A model generated the notes under the pieces. That model was given only the letters and a program-made list of their open reading frames with translations, was not told the origin of the DNA and made no database searches. A DNA stretch of 64,000 nt from Armigeres subalbatus. Its lineage: Eukaryota > Arthropoda > Insecta > Diptera > Culicidae. The DNA is taken from positions 104,881,935 through 104,945,934 of the forward strand of contig NC_085139.1 of assembly GCF_024139115.2 (NCBI RefSeq). The letters run 5' to 3'. How positions within the stretch are numbered: position 1 is the stretch's first letter; every line of letters begins with the position of its first letter. This document shows, piece after piece, positions 33,471-44,769 of the stretch. Position numbers and translations under genes: made by a program.

Positions 33471-33758
33471 AAAACTCATAAAATCAGAACAGTCATGATT
33501 GTTTCTCCAATATATTACCGACGTCGGGGGTGACAATGGGTCTCTGTTTCAACTACTTAGAATGCTTGTAGAATGGATTGAATGTATCTGAGGGCAAGCA
33601 GACTAAATTATAAGAGACTTTTTTGAACGATTTTGCTCTACGACCTCCAGGCTGTCGGTGAGAACGATGACTCATTCTCACCCCCCAGACCCATTGTCAC
33701 CCCCGACGACGGTAATATATTGGAGAAACAATCATGTCTGTTCTGATTTTGTGAGTTT
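33471..33758. mobile_element. MITE-like inverted repeat
   Basis: Arms of ~70 bp at 33471-33540 and 33690-33758 are near-perfect inverted copies (AAAACTCATAAAATCAGAAC...GGGGGTGACAATGGGTCT and complement). The ~150-bp centre is unrelated. No transposase. No clear target duplication. Confidence 0.75.
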
Positions 33759-33807
33759 TTTTTTAAAGTTCTGTTTTTTCTTCAACTGTCAAAAACTGTA
33801 ACCAACT

Positions 33808-34392
33808 GACGGTGGTGACAAAATCGAGGTGGTAGAAGAGTTTGTATACTTGGGCTCACTGGTGACTGCCGAAAATGATACCAGCAGAGAAATTTGGAGA
33901 CGCATAGTGGCTGGAAATCGTACGTACTTTGGACTCCGCAAAAATAGAGTTCGCTGCCGTACCAAACTGACTATCTACAAAACGCTCATTAGACCGGTAG
34001 TCATCTACGGACTCGTGGAGGACCAACACGCACTTGGAGTATTCGAAAGGAAAATGCTGCGTATCATGGTAGGGTGCCGATGGCGGACGATACATGGAGG
34101 AGGCGAATGAACCACGAAATGCATTACCTGCTTGGAGAACCATCCATAGTTCACAGCGCGGAAATCGGCCGACTGCGTAGCTAAAATGTCGAACAGTAAT
34201 TCGGTGTAAATGGTTCTAAACAACGATCCGACGACGGGCAGAAAAAAGGTGAGGTGCCCAGCGGGCAAGGTGGATCGATTATGTAGAAGATGACTTCCGG
34301 ACCCTCCGCAGGCTGCGTGGTTGGCAACGTGCAGCCATAGACCGAGCCGAATGGAGAAGACTCTTATGTACTGCACAGGCCACTAAATAAAT
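33808..34392 (+). pseudogene. RTE-like non-LTR element, 3' end
   Basis: The frame 33829-34110 encodes VEEFVYLGSLVTAENDTS...NRTYFGLRKNRVRCRTKLTIYKTLIRPVVIYG. This is the region after the catalytic core in RTE/BovB-like reverse transcriptases (those often annotated as craniofacial development protein 2-like). Downstream codons in other frames continue the C terminus (LLGEPSIV, RLRGWQRAAID). The copy finishes in an (AAAT)n-type tail at about 34392. It is 5'-truncated and frameshifted, as expected for a dead LINE insertion. Confidence 0.8.
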
Positions 34393-34844
34393 ACATTTGT
34401 ACTTTTAAGGTTTTTGTTACTTTGTTTAGAGTTATCTGCTTAATGAGTAATATTTGTGATTTCCATAATGGAAGTTGAATAAAACTTTAAGTAATTTAAA
34501 ACTGTTCACTAATGTTTATTTTTTTAATCTAATTTCAGGTATGTTTAAATCGCCATTCTTGTGAAATCTGATTGGAAAATGTTAAACAATAATGGTAAGA
34601 TATAAAACTCACAAATTTATTCATTTAATGCCTTTCTCGATTATTGATATCCCAAGATTCCGGCAAAACACGGCAGTCGCCCTGGCAATTTGAAATGGAA
34701 CCTTGATCCCTTTAAGATTATTCAAAATCTCATTCCGAGAACCAGAAAGCTTGGCAACAGATACCATAATTTACGGAATCCTTTGATTTTTCGCATGAAT
34801 CGAATCACCTGGGCTAGAGGTAGATTCAATTTGCTCAATTGTCA

Positions 34845-35065
34845 TTCAGGAATTTCTCTTTATATTCTTCATGAATATCTCTGAATATTTCTTCAGGAAT
34901 TCAACCGGATATTAATTCAGGAATTCATCCGGATTCCGGATATATAATATATAATTCCTTCAGGAATTCATCCAAATAATTCCTCGGCAATTTCGCCAGG
35001 AATTTTTCCGGATATTTATCCAAGATATCCTCCGGATGTTCCTCCAGGAATTCCTACAGATATTC
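34845..35065. repeat. GAATTCCT-type array 2a
   Basis: Repeats of CAGGAATTCATCCGGATATT-like words with ~12/24-base spacing. Together with 36411-36930 it was one array before the hAT element inserted at 35074. Confidence 0.75.
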
Positions 35066-35073
35066 CTCTAGGA

Positions 35074-36402
35074 CAGCGGTTCTCAACCTTTTTATTGAGA
35101 GGTACCCCTTCATGTTTTGTATTCATTGAGGTACCCCCTATTTTAATAACCGTAACTCATAAGATTATCTTGAAAGAATGCTTTCGAACCTATTGAAAAG
35201 AGACTTTTGAGCATCTTGAAATGAAGTTTCTTTTCCATTTGAAAGTAGGCTTCCAAGCCTTTTGAAAGAATAATTCAGAGCCCCTCAAAAGGGAGTTTCC
35301 GAGGCTTCCAAAAAAAGGCTTCCAAGCCACAATAAAGGGGTCATTCGAGCCTCTTGAAAGGAGGCTTTGAGGATCTTGAAATGATGTTGCTGAGCCGTTT
35401 GAAAGTTGACTTCTTGAAAGAAGAATTCCGAGCCACTCGAAAGTAAAATTCCGAGCCACTTGGAAGGGGGCTTCTGAGCATCTTGAAATCGGGCTTCCGA
35501 CCCCTTTGAAAAGCGGCTTCCGAACCGACTCGTGATGGTTGGCTGAAAAGATTTCGAGCCCCTCGAATGGAGGATTCTGAGTCCCTTAAAAGGGGGCTTC
35601 CGAGCCTCACGAAAAAGGGTCTTTAAAGCCTCTTGAAATGAGGCTTTAAAGACCCTTAGGCATCCAAGCTTCTCCAAGGAAGAATTCCGAGCCCCTCGAA
35701 AGGAAGTTTCCGAACCACTTGAAAGGAGGTTTCCGAGTCTCTTGAAAGTGGGCTTCTGAGCCCCTTGAAAAGCGGGCTTCCGAGCTTCCTGAAACTAGGT
35801 TCCCGACCATTTTGAAAATCGGCTTCCGAACCACTTGTGGTGATTGACTGAAAGAATTTGGAGCCACTCTAAAGGAGGTTTCCAAGCCTCTTGAAGGGGT
35901 CTTGGAATGAGGATTTTGAACCGCGTAGAAAAAGGCTTCCAACATTTTTTTTTTTGATAAAAGCCTTTATCCTAATCTTCAAATTTAATATTTCAATTAT
36001 TTTGCTTGGAAGGATGCTTTCAAACCGCGTAGAAGAAGGCTACCAAGAGTTTTTTCTTGAAAAAAAAGGCTTATGTCTCATGTCTTATGCTTCTGAACCT
36101 TAAAATTTAATATTATAGTCAAGAAGTATATTCTATACATTTTTCATAATTTTGTTTCGATTAAGTAGATTGTTTTTGAAGATTTCTTTGATCTTTTGTC
36201 CCACAGCCCTGCATATACTGTGTTGGCTCTATTGTGTTCAATTCAAATTCTTGGAATATAAATTTATACAATTATTAAAACTTTACCAATACTTTTTTAA
36301 ATTAGAATTGTAATACGCCATTACGCAATTTCGACCGAGGTACCTCCTGGGGTCAGCGAAGGTACCCCCGGAGGTACATGTACCCCAGGTTGAGAACCGC
36401 TG
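35074..36402. mobile_element. Non-autonomous hAT element
   Basis: Inverted termini CAGCGGTTCTCAACCT / AGGTTGAGAACCGCTG with GGTACCCC subterminal words. A perfect 8-bp duplication, CTCTAGGA, lies at 35066-35073 and 36403-36410. Both features are typical of hAT transposons. The 1329-bp interior holds a minisatellite (35165-35935) and AT-rich DNA. No transposase frame was recognised. A second, disrupted copy of the same family lies at 47181-52283. Confidence 0.9.
35165..35935. repeat. Minisatellite inside the hAT element
   Basis: About twenty imperfect units of ~30-40 bp built from GCTTCCGAGCCTCTTGAAAG and GGGCTTCCGAGCC. It produces long minus-strand frames (up to 130 codons) that are repeat artefacts. 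Confidence 0.8.
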
Positions 36403-36410
36403 CTCTAGGA

Positions 36411-36930
36411 CTTCCTCCAGATAGTCCTCCAGAAATTCCTCCGGATATTCTACCAGGAATTCCTTTGGATATTCCTCCAGGATTTCTGGAGAATGTCCAC
36501 TGGAATTCCGGAAGGAATATCCGGATGAAATTCTGAAGGAATATGTGGGGGAATTTCTGATGATATAAACGAAGAGTTTCTGGAGGAATGTCCAGAGGTA
36601 TTCCAGGAGGAATATCCGGAGGAATTTTTCGCTAAATACCCGGAGGCATTTCTGGACAAATGTCTGGAGGAATTCTTGGACGAATATCCGGAGGAATTCT
36701 TTGACGAAAATCTGGAAGAATTCCTGGAGGAATATCCGGACGAATTTCTGGAAGAATTCCTGTTGGAATTTCCGGAAGAATTTCTGGAAAATATCCGATG
36801 GAATTCCTGGTAGAATATCCGAAAAATTCCTGGAGGAATTCCTCGAGGAATATCCGGAGAAATTTCTGGAGGAATGTACAATGGAATACCTGGAAGATTA
36901 TCTGAAAAGGGTTGTATGACATTCGCCAGA
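36411..36930. repeat. GAATTCCT-type array 2b
   Basis: Continuation of the array at 34845-35065. Units such as GGAATTCCTGGAGGAATATC repeat with 12- and 24-base periodicity and keep frames open on both strands. Confidence 0.8.
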
Positions 36931-37199
36931 AAGTCATTTGCTAGAATGCTTTTTGCCAGAATGGACCATTCCCCAGAAAGCCGTTTGCCAGAATGCACCA
37001 TTCCCCAGAACTGGTCATCTTCTATTTTCCATGCACGCGTTGGACCAATTTGCGCAATAATTTATAACGCCATGAACTTTTGGCATAACTGTGAACAGCG
37101 TTAAAAGGGGGGCAACGGACATTTTCCATATTTTTTGTTGTTGTTTTCTAGTGAGGAATAAAACACCACACCGGTCTATAATAGAATTGAAAAGACGTT

Positions 37200-37960
37200 A
37201 TTCTTTCGAAGAAAGCATATATAAGCCGGGAATAGCCGCTTGTCCGAACTAAGGCAATGGCGGTTGTGATCCTTTCTTTCAAATAGGTGTTTGCCCAGAT
37301 TAAGGCAATGGCGAATTTCATCCCTTTTTTCAAAAAAATAGGCGCTTGCCCGGATTAAAGTAATGGTGGATATGATCCCTTCTTCAAAAGAAGGCGCTTT
37401 CCCGGCTAAAGGCAATGGTGGATGTAATTCCTTCTTTAAAAGTAGGTGCTTGCCCGGATTAAGACAATGGTGGATGTGATCCCTTCTTTAAAAATAGACG
37501 TTTGCCACAAATGAAGCAATGGTGGATGTGATCCCTTCTTTAAAAGTAGGCACTTACCCGGATTAAGACGATGGTGGATGTAATTCATTCTTTAAAAGGA
37601 TGTACTTGCCCGGATTAAGGCAATGGTGGTGTGTGATCCCATCTTTAAAAGAAGACGCTTGCCCTGATTAAGGCAATGGTGAATGAGATCACTTCTTTAA
37701 AAGCAGGCGCTTGCACAGATTAAGGCAATGGTGGATGGGATCCCTTCTTTAAAAGTAGGCGCATGCCGGGAATCAAGTAATGGTGGATATGATTCAAAAG
37801 ATGGCGCTTGCCCGTATTAACACTATGGTGGATGTAATTCATTTTTTTAAAGGAGGCGCTTGCCCGGATTAAGGCAATGGTGGATGTGATCCCTTCTTTG
37901 AAAATAGGCGTTTGCCAGAAATGAAGCAATGGTGAATATGATCCATTTTTTAAGACGGTA
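37200..37960. repeat. 52-bp minisatellite, about 14 copies
   Basis: The core GCAATGGTGGATGTGATCCC recurs near 37253, 37303, 37356, 37410, 37465, 37516, 37568, 37620, 37673, 37724, 37776, 37822, 37875 and 37926, a period of about 52 bp. The unit also contains CGCTTGCCCGGATTAAG and CTTCTTTAAAAG. Copies differ by a few bases each. Confidence 0.9.
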
Positions 37961-38020
37961 AATTCTTCTCCGATATCACGAACGTACGCACTTACCGCAG
38001 TGCGAATCCGACCACTACCT

Positions 38021-39255
38021 CGTTGCAGTATGTATGCGCTCAAAACTCTCGACGGTGTAAAACACGCGTCGGAGTCGTCCGTCATGCGCTAAACATTGGG
38101 CGGCTACAAGACGGTAGACTAGCCCAAGACTACGCGCAGCAGCTGGAAGTGGCACTCCCAACGGAACAGAAGCTAGGCGCAGCATTTCTTGAAGTTGGCT
38201 GGAGAGATATTCGACCCGCCATTGGAAGCACCGCAGCCGCTGCATTATGAACGGTGGCTCCGGAGGAGAAGAACGCAGCATGGGCGAGATTGCTGACAAG
38301 CCCCCAAGGGCGAAAGAGGCACAATACAAACGGGCGCGGAACAGACAAAACTCGATTTTTCAGAGGAAAAGTGCCAGCAGGAAGATCGAGACCGTGAAGA
38401 GACTGTACCGCGCTAATAACACACGAAAGTTCTATGAGAAATTTAACCGGTCACGTAAGAGCCACGTGCCACAGCCCGATATGTGTAAGGACATAAACGG
38501 GAACCTTCTTGCAAACGAGCGTTAGATGATCCAAAGGTGGCGGCAGCAACACGAAGAGCACCTGAATGGCGATATGGCAGACAACGGTGGCGGTATGGTA
38601 ATGAACCTAGGAGCACGCGCGTAGGACATGCGACTTACCAAGGTAAGTTACCAAGGTTTGGGAGGATGAGGTTCTGCCGCAGGAGTGGATGGGAGGTGTC
38701 GTGTGTCCCATCTACAAAAAGGGCGATAAGCTGGATTGTAGCAACCACCGCGCAATCACATTGCTGAACCCCGCCTACAAGGTACTCTCCCAAATTTTAT
38801 GCCGCCAACTAACACCAATTGCAAGACGTGGGGCAGTACCAGGCTGGATTTATGGGTGAACGCTCTACCACAGACTAGGGGCATTCTCGAGTCCCTTCGA
38901 AACGCGTAGAGAGGGTTACGGCAAAGTGATGGTCTTTCGTGTCTTCTATTCAACATCGCTTTGGAAGGAGTAATATGAAAGGCAGGGATTGACACGAGTG
39001 GTACGATTTTCACGAAGTTCGTCCAGTTATTTGGTTTCGCCGACGACACTGATAGCATTACTTTGAGAGGATGGAGGAAGCCTACATCAGACTGAAAAGC
39101 GAAGCTAAACGGATTGGACTAGTCATCAACATGTCGAAAACCAAGTACATGAAAGGAAGAGGCTCAAGAGAGGTCAATGTAAGCCACACACCACGAGTTT
39201 CTATCGGTGGTGACTAAATCGAGGTGGATGCTGAATTCGTGTACTTGGGCTCACT
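38021..39255 (+). pseudogene. RTE-like non-LTR retrotransposon remnant
   Basis: Broken frames run in order: the end of the endonuclease/linker region (KTRVGVVRHALNIGRLQD; ARNRQNSIFQRKSASRKIET; LYRANNTRKFYEKFNRSRKS; DMCKDINGNLL), then the reverse transcriptase (near 38690: VCPIYKKGDKLDCSNH and LLNPAYKVLSQIL; near 39030: FGFADDT-like), then at 39210-39250 the VYLGSL motif, where it is cut off by a GAATTCC array. Several internal deletions and frameshifts. Same family style as 33808-34392. Confidence 0.75.
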
Positions 39256-39610
39256 GGAATTCCGAAGGAATTCTTGGACGAATATCCTGGCGAATTCCTT
39301 GACGAATATCCGAGGAATTTCTGAAAGAATATCCAGTGGAGTTCTTTGTTGAATATCCAGGGGAATTCTTGGAGGAATATCCTGAAGAATTTCTGGAGGA
39401 ATATCCGGAAGAGTTCCTGAAGGAATATCCGGAGAAATTTCTAGAAGAATATCCGAAGGATTTCTTGAACGAATTTTTGGACGAATTCCTGGAGGAATAT
39501 TTAGAGTCATATTCGGAGGAATTCCGAGAGAAGTATCCGTAGTAACTTCTAGAGGAATATCCGAAGGAATTCCTGGACAAACATCCGGCTATAGCTGCAG
39601 GAATATCAGG
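39256..39610. repeat. GAATTCCT-type array 3 with 24-base periodicity
   Basis: The clearest array: on the plus strand 39336-39542 spells an 8-residue repeat (EEYPEEFL-like) and the other strand a Y/S/R/N-rich repeat. The 24-base unit is GAATATCCGGAAGAGTTCCT-like. The open frames follow from the periodicity, and I do not consider them genes. Confidence 0.8.
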
Positions 39611-40612
39611 AAATATTTATTCGGTTTGTCTCATTTGTTTTATTTGTCTCGTCCCATTCCTATATTTGAATTAAATTAATATATTTGGTAACTTCGTGTT
39701 TGCAAATGTGAATTCGCTATATTCTAGTTTAACGCTAATTGATCGCTCTCATCGCTCCTTACCTGCCGTGTGCCACGAGAAAATATGATGTTGGCTGCTC
39801 GGCCAAAATGGATTTTTTTGTATGGAATTTGGTAGACAACCAAGTAGTAAAAAGACTTTCGTTTAATATTTTATGCAGTAACATATACTTTTTATTACAC
39901 CAAAATAATCGTTGGAAAATTTCAAAACTTTTGTCAGTTGAATTTTGCAAAATTCGGTTCCTTTATGCCTTAAATCATTGAAGAGAGGTACTGAGAAGCA
40001 AACATTTCAGTTGTACAATAGTTCAGTATTTAGAGCTTAATGCAAATTTGGGAAATAGTAGGTCCACGAAATTTCAACATTCCTTGATAGATTTCTAAGA
40101 GATTGTCAGCTGGGATAAACGAAATTCAGTTACAGACATTTCAGTTTGAAAATAGCACTCTACCACGAGTGAGCTACCCTCAGACGCAGACCTTAAATTT
40201 TCTCATAGATAAAATTTAATGGAGTGGATTATAAAACGCAATTCAATCATCCGGATCTACTAAAAACTTTGACAGATTTGTGCTTTGTGTAAAGGTAAGG
40301 TACCGTAATGCCAAACGCAAGGAAAATCTCCAAACAGAACTCATAAAAAGAAACGAAAATATGTTCGGAGTGGCCACTGAATCGAGTAAACCGGGAATTT
40401 GGTAGAACCGAAAAAAACTCGAAAGCATAATGTATCTTAATGCCAATTTTCTTTGATATTACGTCGTTCTGTATGCAGCCACTTTTAAAGTGAGTGAAAC
40501 TCGCCTTCGATTTCACTCGGCTAACGGTCACGACTGTCAATTTCAGAATATCGTTCAGTTTTGTAGGTCGAACGTTAGAACATATCTATGCGTTAGACGC
40601 TGGAAACGATCA
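39611..40612. other. No recognisable gene
   Basis: AT-rich spacer. A GAGTGGCCACTGAATCGAG / AACCGGGAATTTGG block at about 40367-40410 is related to 60058-60120 (GAGTGGTCACTGAACCGAG...), so both are probably fragments of one unnamed repeat. Confidence 0.4.
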
Positions 40613-40854
40613 TCTATATACATAAAAATGAATTTCTGTCTGTCTGAACCTCATAGACTCGGAAACTACTGAACCAATCAGCGTGAAAATTGGTATGCAG
40701 AGATTTTTGGAAGGTTCTTAAGATGGTTCGAGACCTCTCCCCGCTTTGGAAAGGAGGGCTACCATACAAATGAAACACTAATTTATTCATAACTCGAGAT
40801 CTAATCAGAGAATAAATCAATTTTAGGCGGAACGAAGTTCGTCGGGTCTGCTAG
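40613..40854 (+). mobile_element. Non-autonomous Helitron, copy 2
   Basis: Starts TC after A (40612), ends CTAG at 40851-40854 before T, with the same ACGAA-G-TTCGT 3' hairpin as copy 1. About 90% similar to copy 1 by eye. Confidence 0.8.
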
Positions 40855-40904
40855 TTTTAGAGTAAAAATAAGTATCAGTATCAGATTAAGTATCGGGCAA
40901 TTTT

Positions 40905-41165
40905 TGATGCCTTTCTCGTATACAAAATACGTATACCTATATGTAAAGGCTATATGTTCGCTCCAAAAACGAACTTTTTATAGGAGGCCCGAAGACCCAA
41001 AGTATTATACACCGATCGGCTCAGCTCAACGAATTGAGGTGATGTCTGTGTGTGTATGTCTGTGGACTTATCCTCAACCGATTTCCTCGCAACAAGTTGC
41101 ATCCGACGCAGAATCCTGTCTTATTGTTTTCTATTGGAAATTGGCTAGATCGTATTATGGGCATG
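40905..41165 (-). repeat. Dispersed repeat, inverted relative to 2440-2690
   Basis: Starts GCCTTTCTCGTATACAAAAT and shares the ACGAACTTTTTATAGGAGGC-like block with 2440-2690 in reverse orientation. Family unknown. Confidence 0.45.
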
Positions 41166-41209
41166 GAATGGTCATTAGGCCGAATGGCCATTAGACCGAA
41201 TGAGAACTG

Positions 41210-41712
41210 GGGAGTGAGAAGCGAGTAGTGCGAAGAGAAGAAGAAGCAGAATGGAAGAAGAAAAACAGGAAGAAGAGGGAGAAATTAGAAGGAAGAAGGA
41301 AGATGGAAGACGGAAGAATGAAGAAGGATGAAGGAAGAAAGAAGAAGGAAAAAAGAAGGAAGAAAAAAGAAAGAAGAAGGAAGAAGAAATGAAGAATAAG
41401 GAATAAGGAAGAAGGGAGAAAAAAGCGAAGAAGGAAAAATGAAGAAGAAAGAAGGAATAATTGAGAAAGAAGAAGAAAAAAGAAAGAAAAAAGAGAAAAA
41501 AAAAGGAGCAACAGAAAGAAAGAAAAGAACGAAGGATAAACTAAAAGGGGAGAAGGAAGAAAAAAAGAAGAAGAAGAAAGTAGAATGAAGAAAAAAGGGA
41601 AAAGAAGAAAAAAGAAAGAAGGAAAAAAGAAGGAAAAGGAACAAGGAAAAGGAAGAAGGAAGGAGAATGCAGAAAGAAGAAGGAAGAAGGGAGAAAGGGG
41701 AAGGAATAAGTA
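41210..41712 (+). repeat. Polypurine (GAA/GGAAGAA) tract, ~500 bp
   Basis: Almost uninterrupted A/G on the plus strand, with units such as GAAGAAGGAAGAA. The complementary strand gives long F/L/S frames (up to 182 codons) that are artefacts. Long purine mirror tracts like this can form triplex DNA; that is general knowledge and was not tested here. Confidence 0.95.
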
Positions 41713-44165
41713 ACAACGAAGCTCAAAAGTTATGGCCAAAATACTATTTTTATAACACGAAAAAGCTCCATCACCGCTAGGTGGATTTATCTGTTTTCTT
41801 TTTAATCTAACGATCTATATGAAAATCATCATGCTCATTATTTATTTCATCGTTTCATCGCAGTGTCAGAAGACACTAAACGCACCATTTATGCTTCGAT
41901 GTGAAAGTAATTACCATAATAATGGTATAGTCATACGGATACATAGACCTAGCAATTTTGAGGCTCGTGCTCTTGAAAACCACCCACGGGCTGCCTAGAC
42001 CCCGAAAACACGAAACCGTCTTCCATCCAACTGCAAGAGTCTTTTCCGAAGGCACTTCTACTCACTGCTACCAGATAGATAGATGTGGCAATCGAGTGGC
42101 CGTGAATTAGGTTCGCTTGCATGTTCGTCAAAGTGGCGCGGCGGCCCGAATGATGGTGTGTCTTCTGAGTGGTGAGACCCCCGGCACATTGGGACCTACT
42201 ATCAGACAAAATTGATCGAAACCCATTGTGTTAGATGTAGCGATGGTAAAATGATATTTGAAAATTAGTCATCAATAGACTGGGTCCGATTAAAACACAT
42301 CGGAAATCTTCAAATCCTCTCAAAAATTTGTTTGCTTAAATAGGATACTTAAAGCTAATTCCAGCCGAGTGTAACACAGAATCTGCTTTTAATATCTGAG
42401 GTTAGTCTCAAAATCTATATTACAAATATCTAATTTAAATGCGCTGTTGATGGTAAAATATTCGTAATAATGGAGACCTAGTGCATCAAGATTTTAAAAC
42501 GTTATTACACAGCCATATTTTGTCCATTTGGTCTCAATATGCGACGCTGGTGCACTACACTACGATTGCGCTCCATTTTGTTTGCCTGCTCTCGTTATTC
42601 AGTTTCGTTGGTTAGTTCGCGTGATACCAATGTTTATAAAGTGCATCCGTTTTAAACGGTGAGTTAACCTTGAGAGATGAGTCGTATACCTTGTCCACGG
42701 AAAAGGCTACACGAGAAGAAGTAGAGGGTGTCAGTGGTTGTTTGCTGTAGCTCTAATCAGTGCCAGCCAGCAAGAACCAACATCGCGCGCGCATCCACCA
42801 TGAAACTAGGTCAGACTTTTCTCGGTTGTTGGCGTCGCTTGGTTGTTGACCAGGTCGATTCAATTGCCATGGGCTCACATAGCAATGCATACATGCAAGC
42901 GAGTACCCTGAAATTCGGTTCCACTTGGTCGGTGGCTGGGTGTTCCGTAGCCCTCCTATCTGTGTGTAAACATCTTCCTGCTTCACTCTGCATTTGCAAA
43001 TCCTCACGGCCGTTGCTCTGACTGGTCGCTACTTTCGAGAGTTTACTTTGCAGGTCAATGTCAGTTTCTCTCATGTGCAAAGATTTTCTGAATAAATCTT
43101 AAAAATAATCTATAGGTATATACCAAGCTATGTAGTCAGCGACGTGGCAAAATTGTCAATTACAGTTGCTAATTAAAAAGGTTTGAATTTATATTTAGTA
43201 TTTTTTTATCATAAAAGGGTCATATTTGACACATCGCACGAACGCGTTCGAACGGATCAATTTATGTGATCAACAGATTCTTTCAGTAATCAGTACCAGC
43301 AGTTGAAACAGAAATCATTTTTTAATGCATTGTACCGAAAAAATATCATTTAAAATTATGAATATTAATGAAGGACTTTTGGTCCGTCGATGGTGTTGAA
43401 TCGAATTGACGATTAATTGAACCGACGGTCACTAACAGCAGTGATGCAGTAAACAGAGGACTTGTATGGTCTGCTACAGCACTGCTCGCATAAACATTCG
43501 ATCATATTTTTCAGATGTCCTCAATTTCTACGTCACGCGATAATTTTATTTATAAAAACAATATTCACTCACCATATCCAAAAACAACCTCGGAAAAATT
43601 GACAACATCTGTTTTAGTATAATTTTATGCTGATTGCTTGTCGAGACTTGCACAACAAAGGATGGAAAATGTAATGACCAGTCTGTTACCTTGCGTCCAT
43701 CATCACCAACATCACCGCGCAGTGATTGGTCACGCTCGGTCACGGACGGAATGCCATCGAAAACCAAAACCGAAAACCGTTTCCGCTAAATGATGAGCAG
43801 CAGATCGGAAATACAAGGCAAAGAACAACCGACTCGGTCTCGGTGAGTCAGCGCAGCGGCAATCGAGCGCGAGTGGCTGCCGGTTGAACGATTATCGTTT
43901 ATTATTAATGCTATCACTTTTCAAGCAATTTGCTCTCATCTGTTCCGATAGAAATTCGGACAACATGAGACGAGGGTCTATTTGATGTATATTATTTTTT
44001 GTAAACAAACACCGCCACCGTTAAAGAATTGAGCTCTGTTGCTTGCATCATATTTAATCGATGGAATTACGAGCTGAAACTGTTCCCAAGGCATTTCGAC
44101 ATTTTGTTAGTAATAAGTCAGACAATGTAGAGAATTTGACTGAGGTTTAGTTATTTTTTAAAATA
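41713..44165. other. 2.4 kb without transposon signatures
   Basis: Less repetitive than its surroundings, with less AT-rich pockets at 41940-42200, 42540-43060 and 43680-43880. Open frames up to 97 codons have no recognisable domains. It could be regulatory or 5' untranslated host DNA, because it contains a promoter-like motif and GTGAGT donors (42659, about 43840). Confidence 0.35.
42599..42664 (+). promoter_or_regulatory. Candidate initiator plus first-exon splice donor
   Basis: TCAGTT at 42599-42604 matches an arthropod initiator. About 15-20 bases downstream is GTTCGCGTG, and a strong donor, ACG|GTGAGT, follows at 42658/42659, which would give a ~59-base non-coding exon. This is a motif match only. 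Confidence 0.25.
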
Positions 44166-44407
44166 CTAGCAGACCCGACGAACTTCGTTTCGCCTAAAAC
44201 TGATTTATTCTCTGATTAGTTTTCGAGTTAGTTAGTTTCATTTGCATGGGAGCACCCCTTTCCAAAGCGGGGACAGGTCTCGAATCGAACCATCTTAAGA
44301 ACCTTCCTCGGCTCCAAAAACCTCTGCATACAAATTTTCATGCCGATCGGTTCAGTAGTTTTCGATTCTATAAGGTTCAGACAGACAGAAACGTTACTCT
44401 ATAGTGA
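44166..44407 (-). mobile_element. Non-autonomous Helitron, copy 3
   Basis: On the minus strand the 3' end reads ACGAAGTTCGTCGGGTCTGC then TAG, ending at 44166-44169 (CTAG). The other end, near 44402-44407, is degenerate after CAGACAGACAGAAA. Inverted relative to copies 1 and 2. Confidence 0.7.
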
Positions 44408-44769
44408 ATGTGTGGGCTGAGGTTCATAGGTAGGAATATACGAAACGGAAGGTCAGCAACATGTGTTTTTGGATTGATCCACAGCGCGGAACGGGCGAAA
44501 CACAGAAGGGGTTTAATACATTTTGGCAGGTTATGCAATTATGATGAGACCGGTAATTGGGTCAGTGTGCCCAGTGCCCAATGAACATTTACTACCATTT
44601 CAGTAGCCCGCACAGCGCTGTTATTTTGATTTTGGAACCTATTTTTACATACAGTGTTGGCGGTTGGCCTACACTTTGCGCAAAAAATCTGTTCTTTGAT
44701 TTTACACCATCTAAACGTTTATTTACTCTTTATTCAGTGTAGGTGCTAACTAATAGAAGGTTATTAGAA
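44408..44769. other. No recognisable gene
   Basis: Short spacer between the Helitron and the reverse transcriptase remnants. No recognisable coding or repeat signal. Confidence 0.5.

Noticed and set aside
37200..37960. CRISPR-like array because of regular spacing
   Set aside because: The whole ~52-bp unit repeats with no unique spacers; it is a eukaryotic minisatellite.
39336..39542. Repetitive protein with EEYPEEFL units
   Set aside because: The opposite strand is equally open and the same DNA repeat occurs at several non-coding places, so it is a periodicity effect.
41191..41739. 182-codon F/L/S-rich frame, which looks like a membrane protein
   Set aside because: It is the complement of a polypurine tract; composition alone explains the lack of stops.
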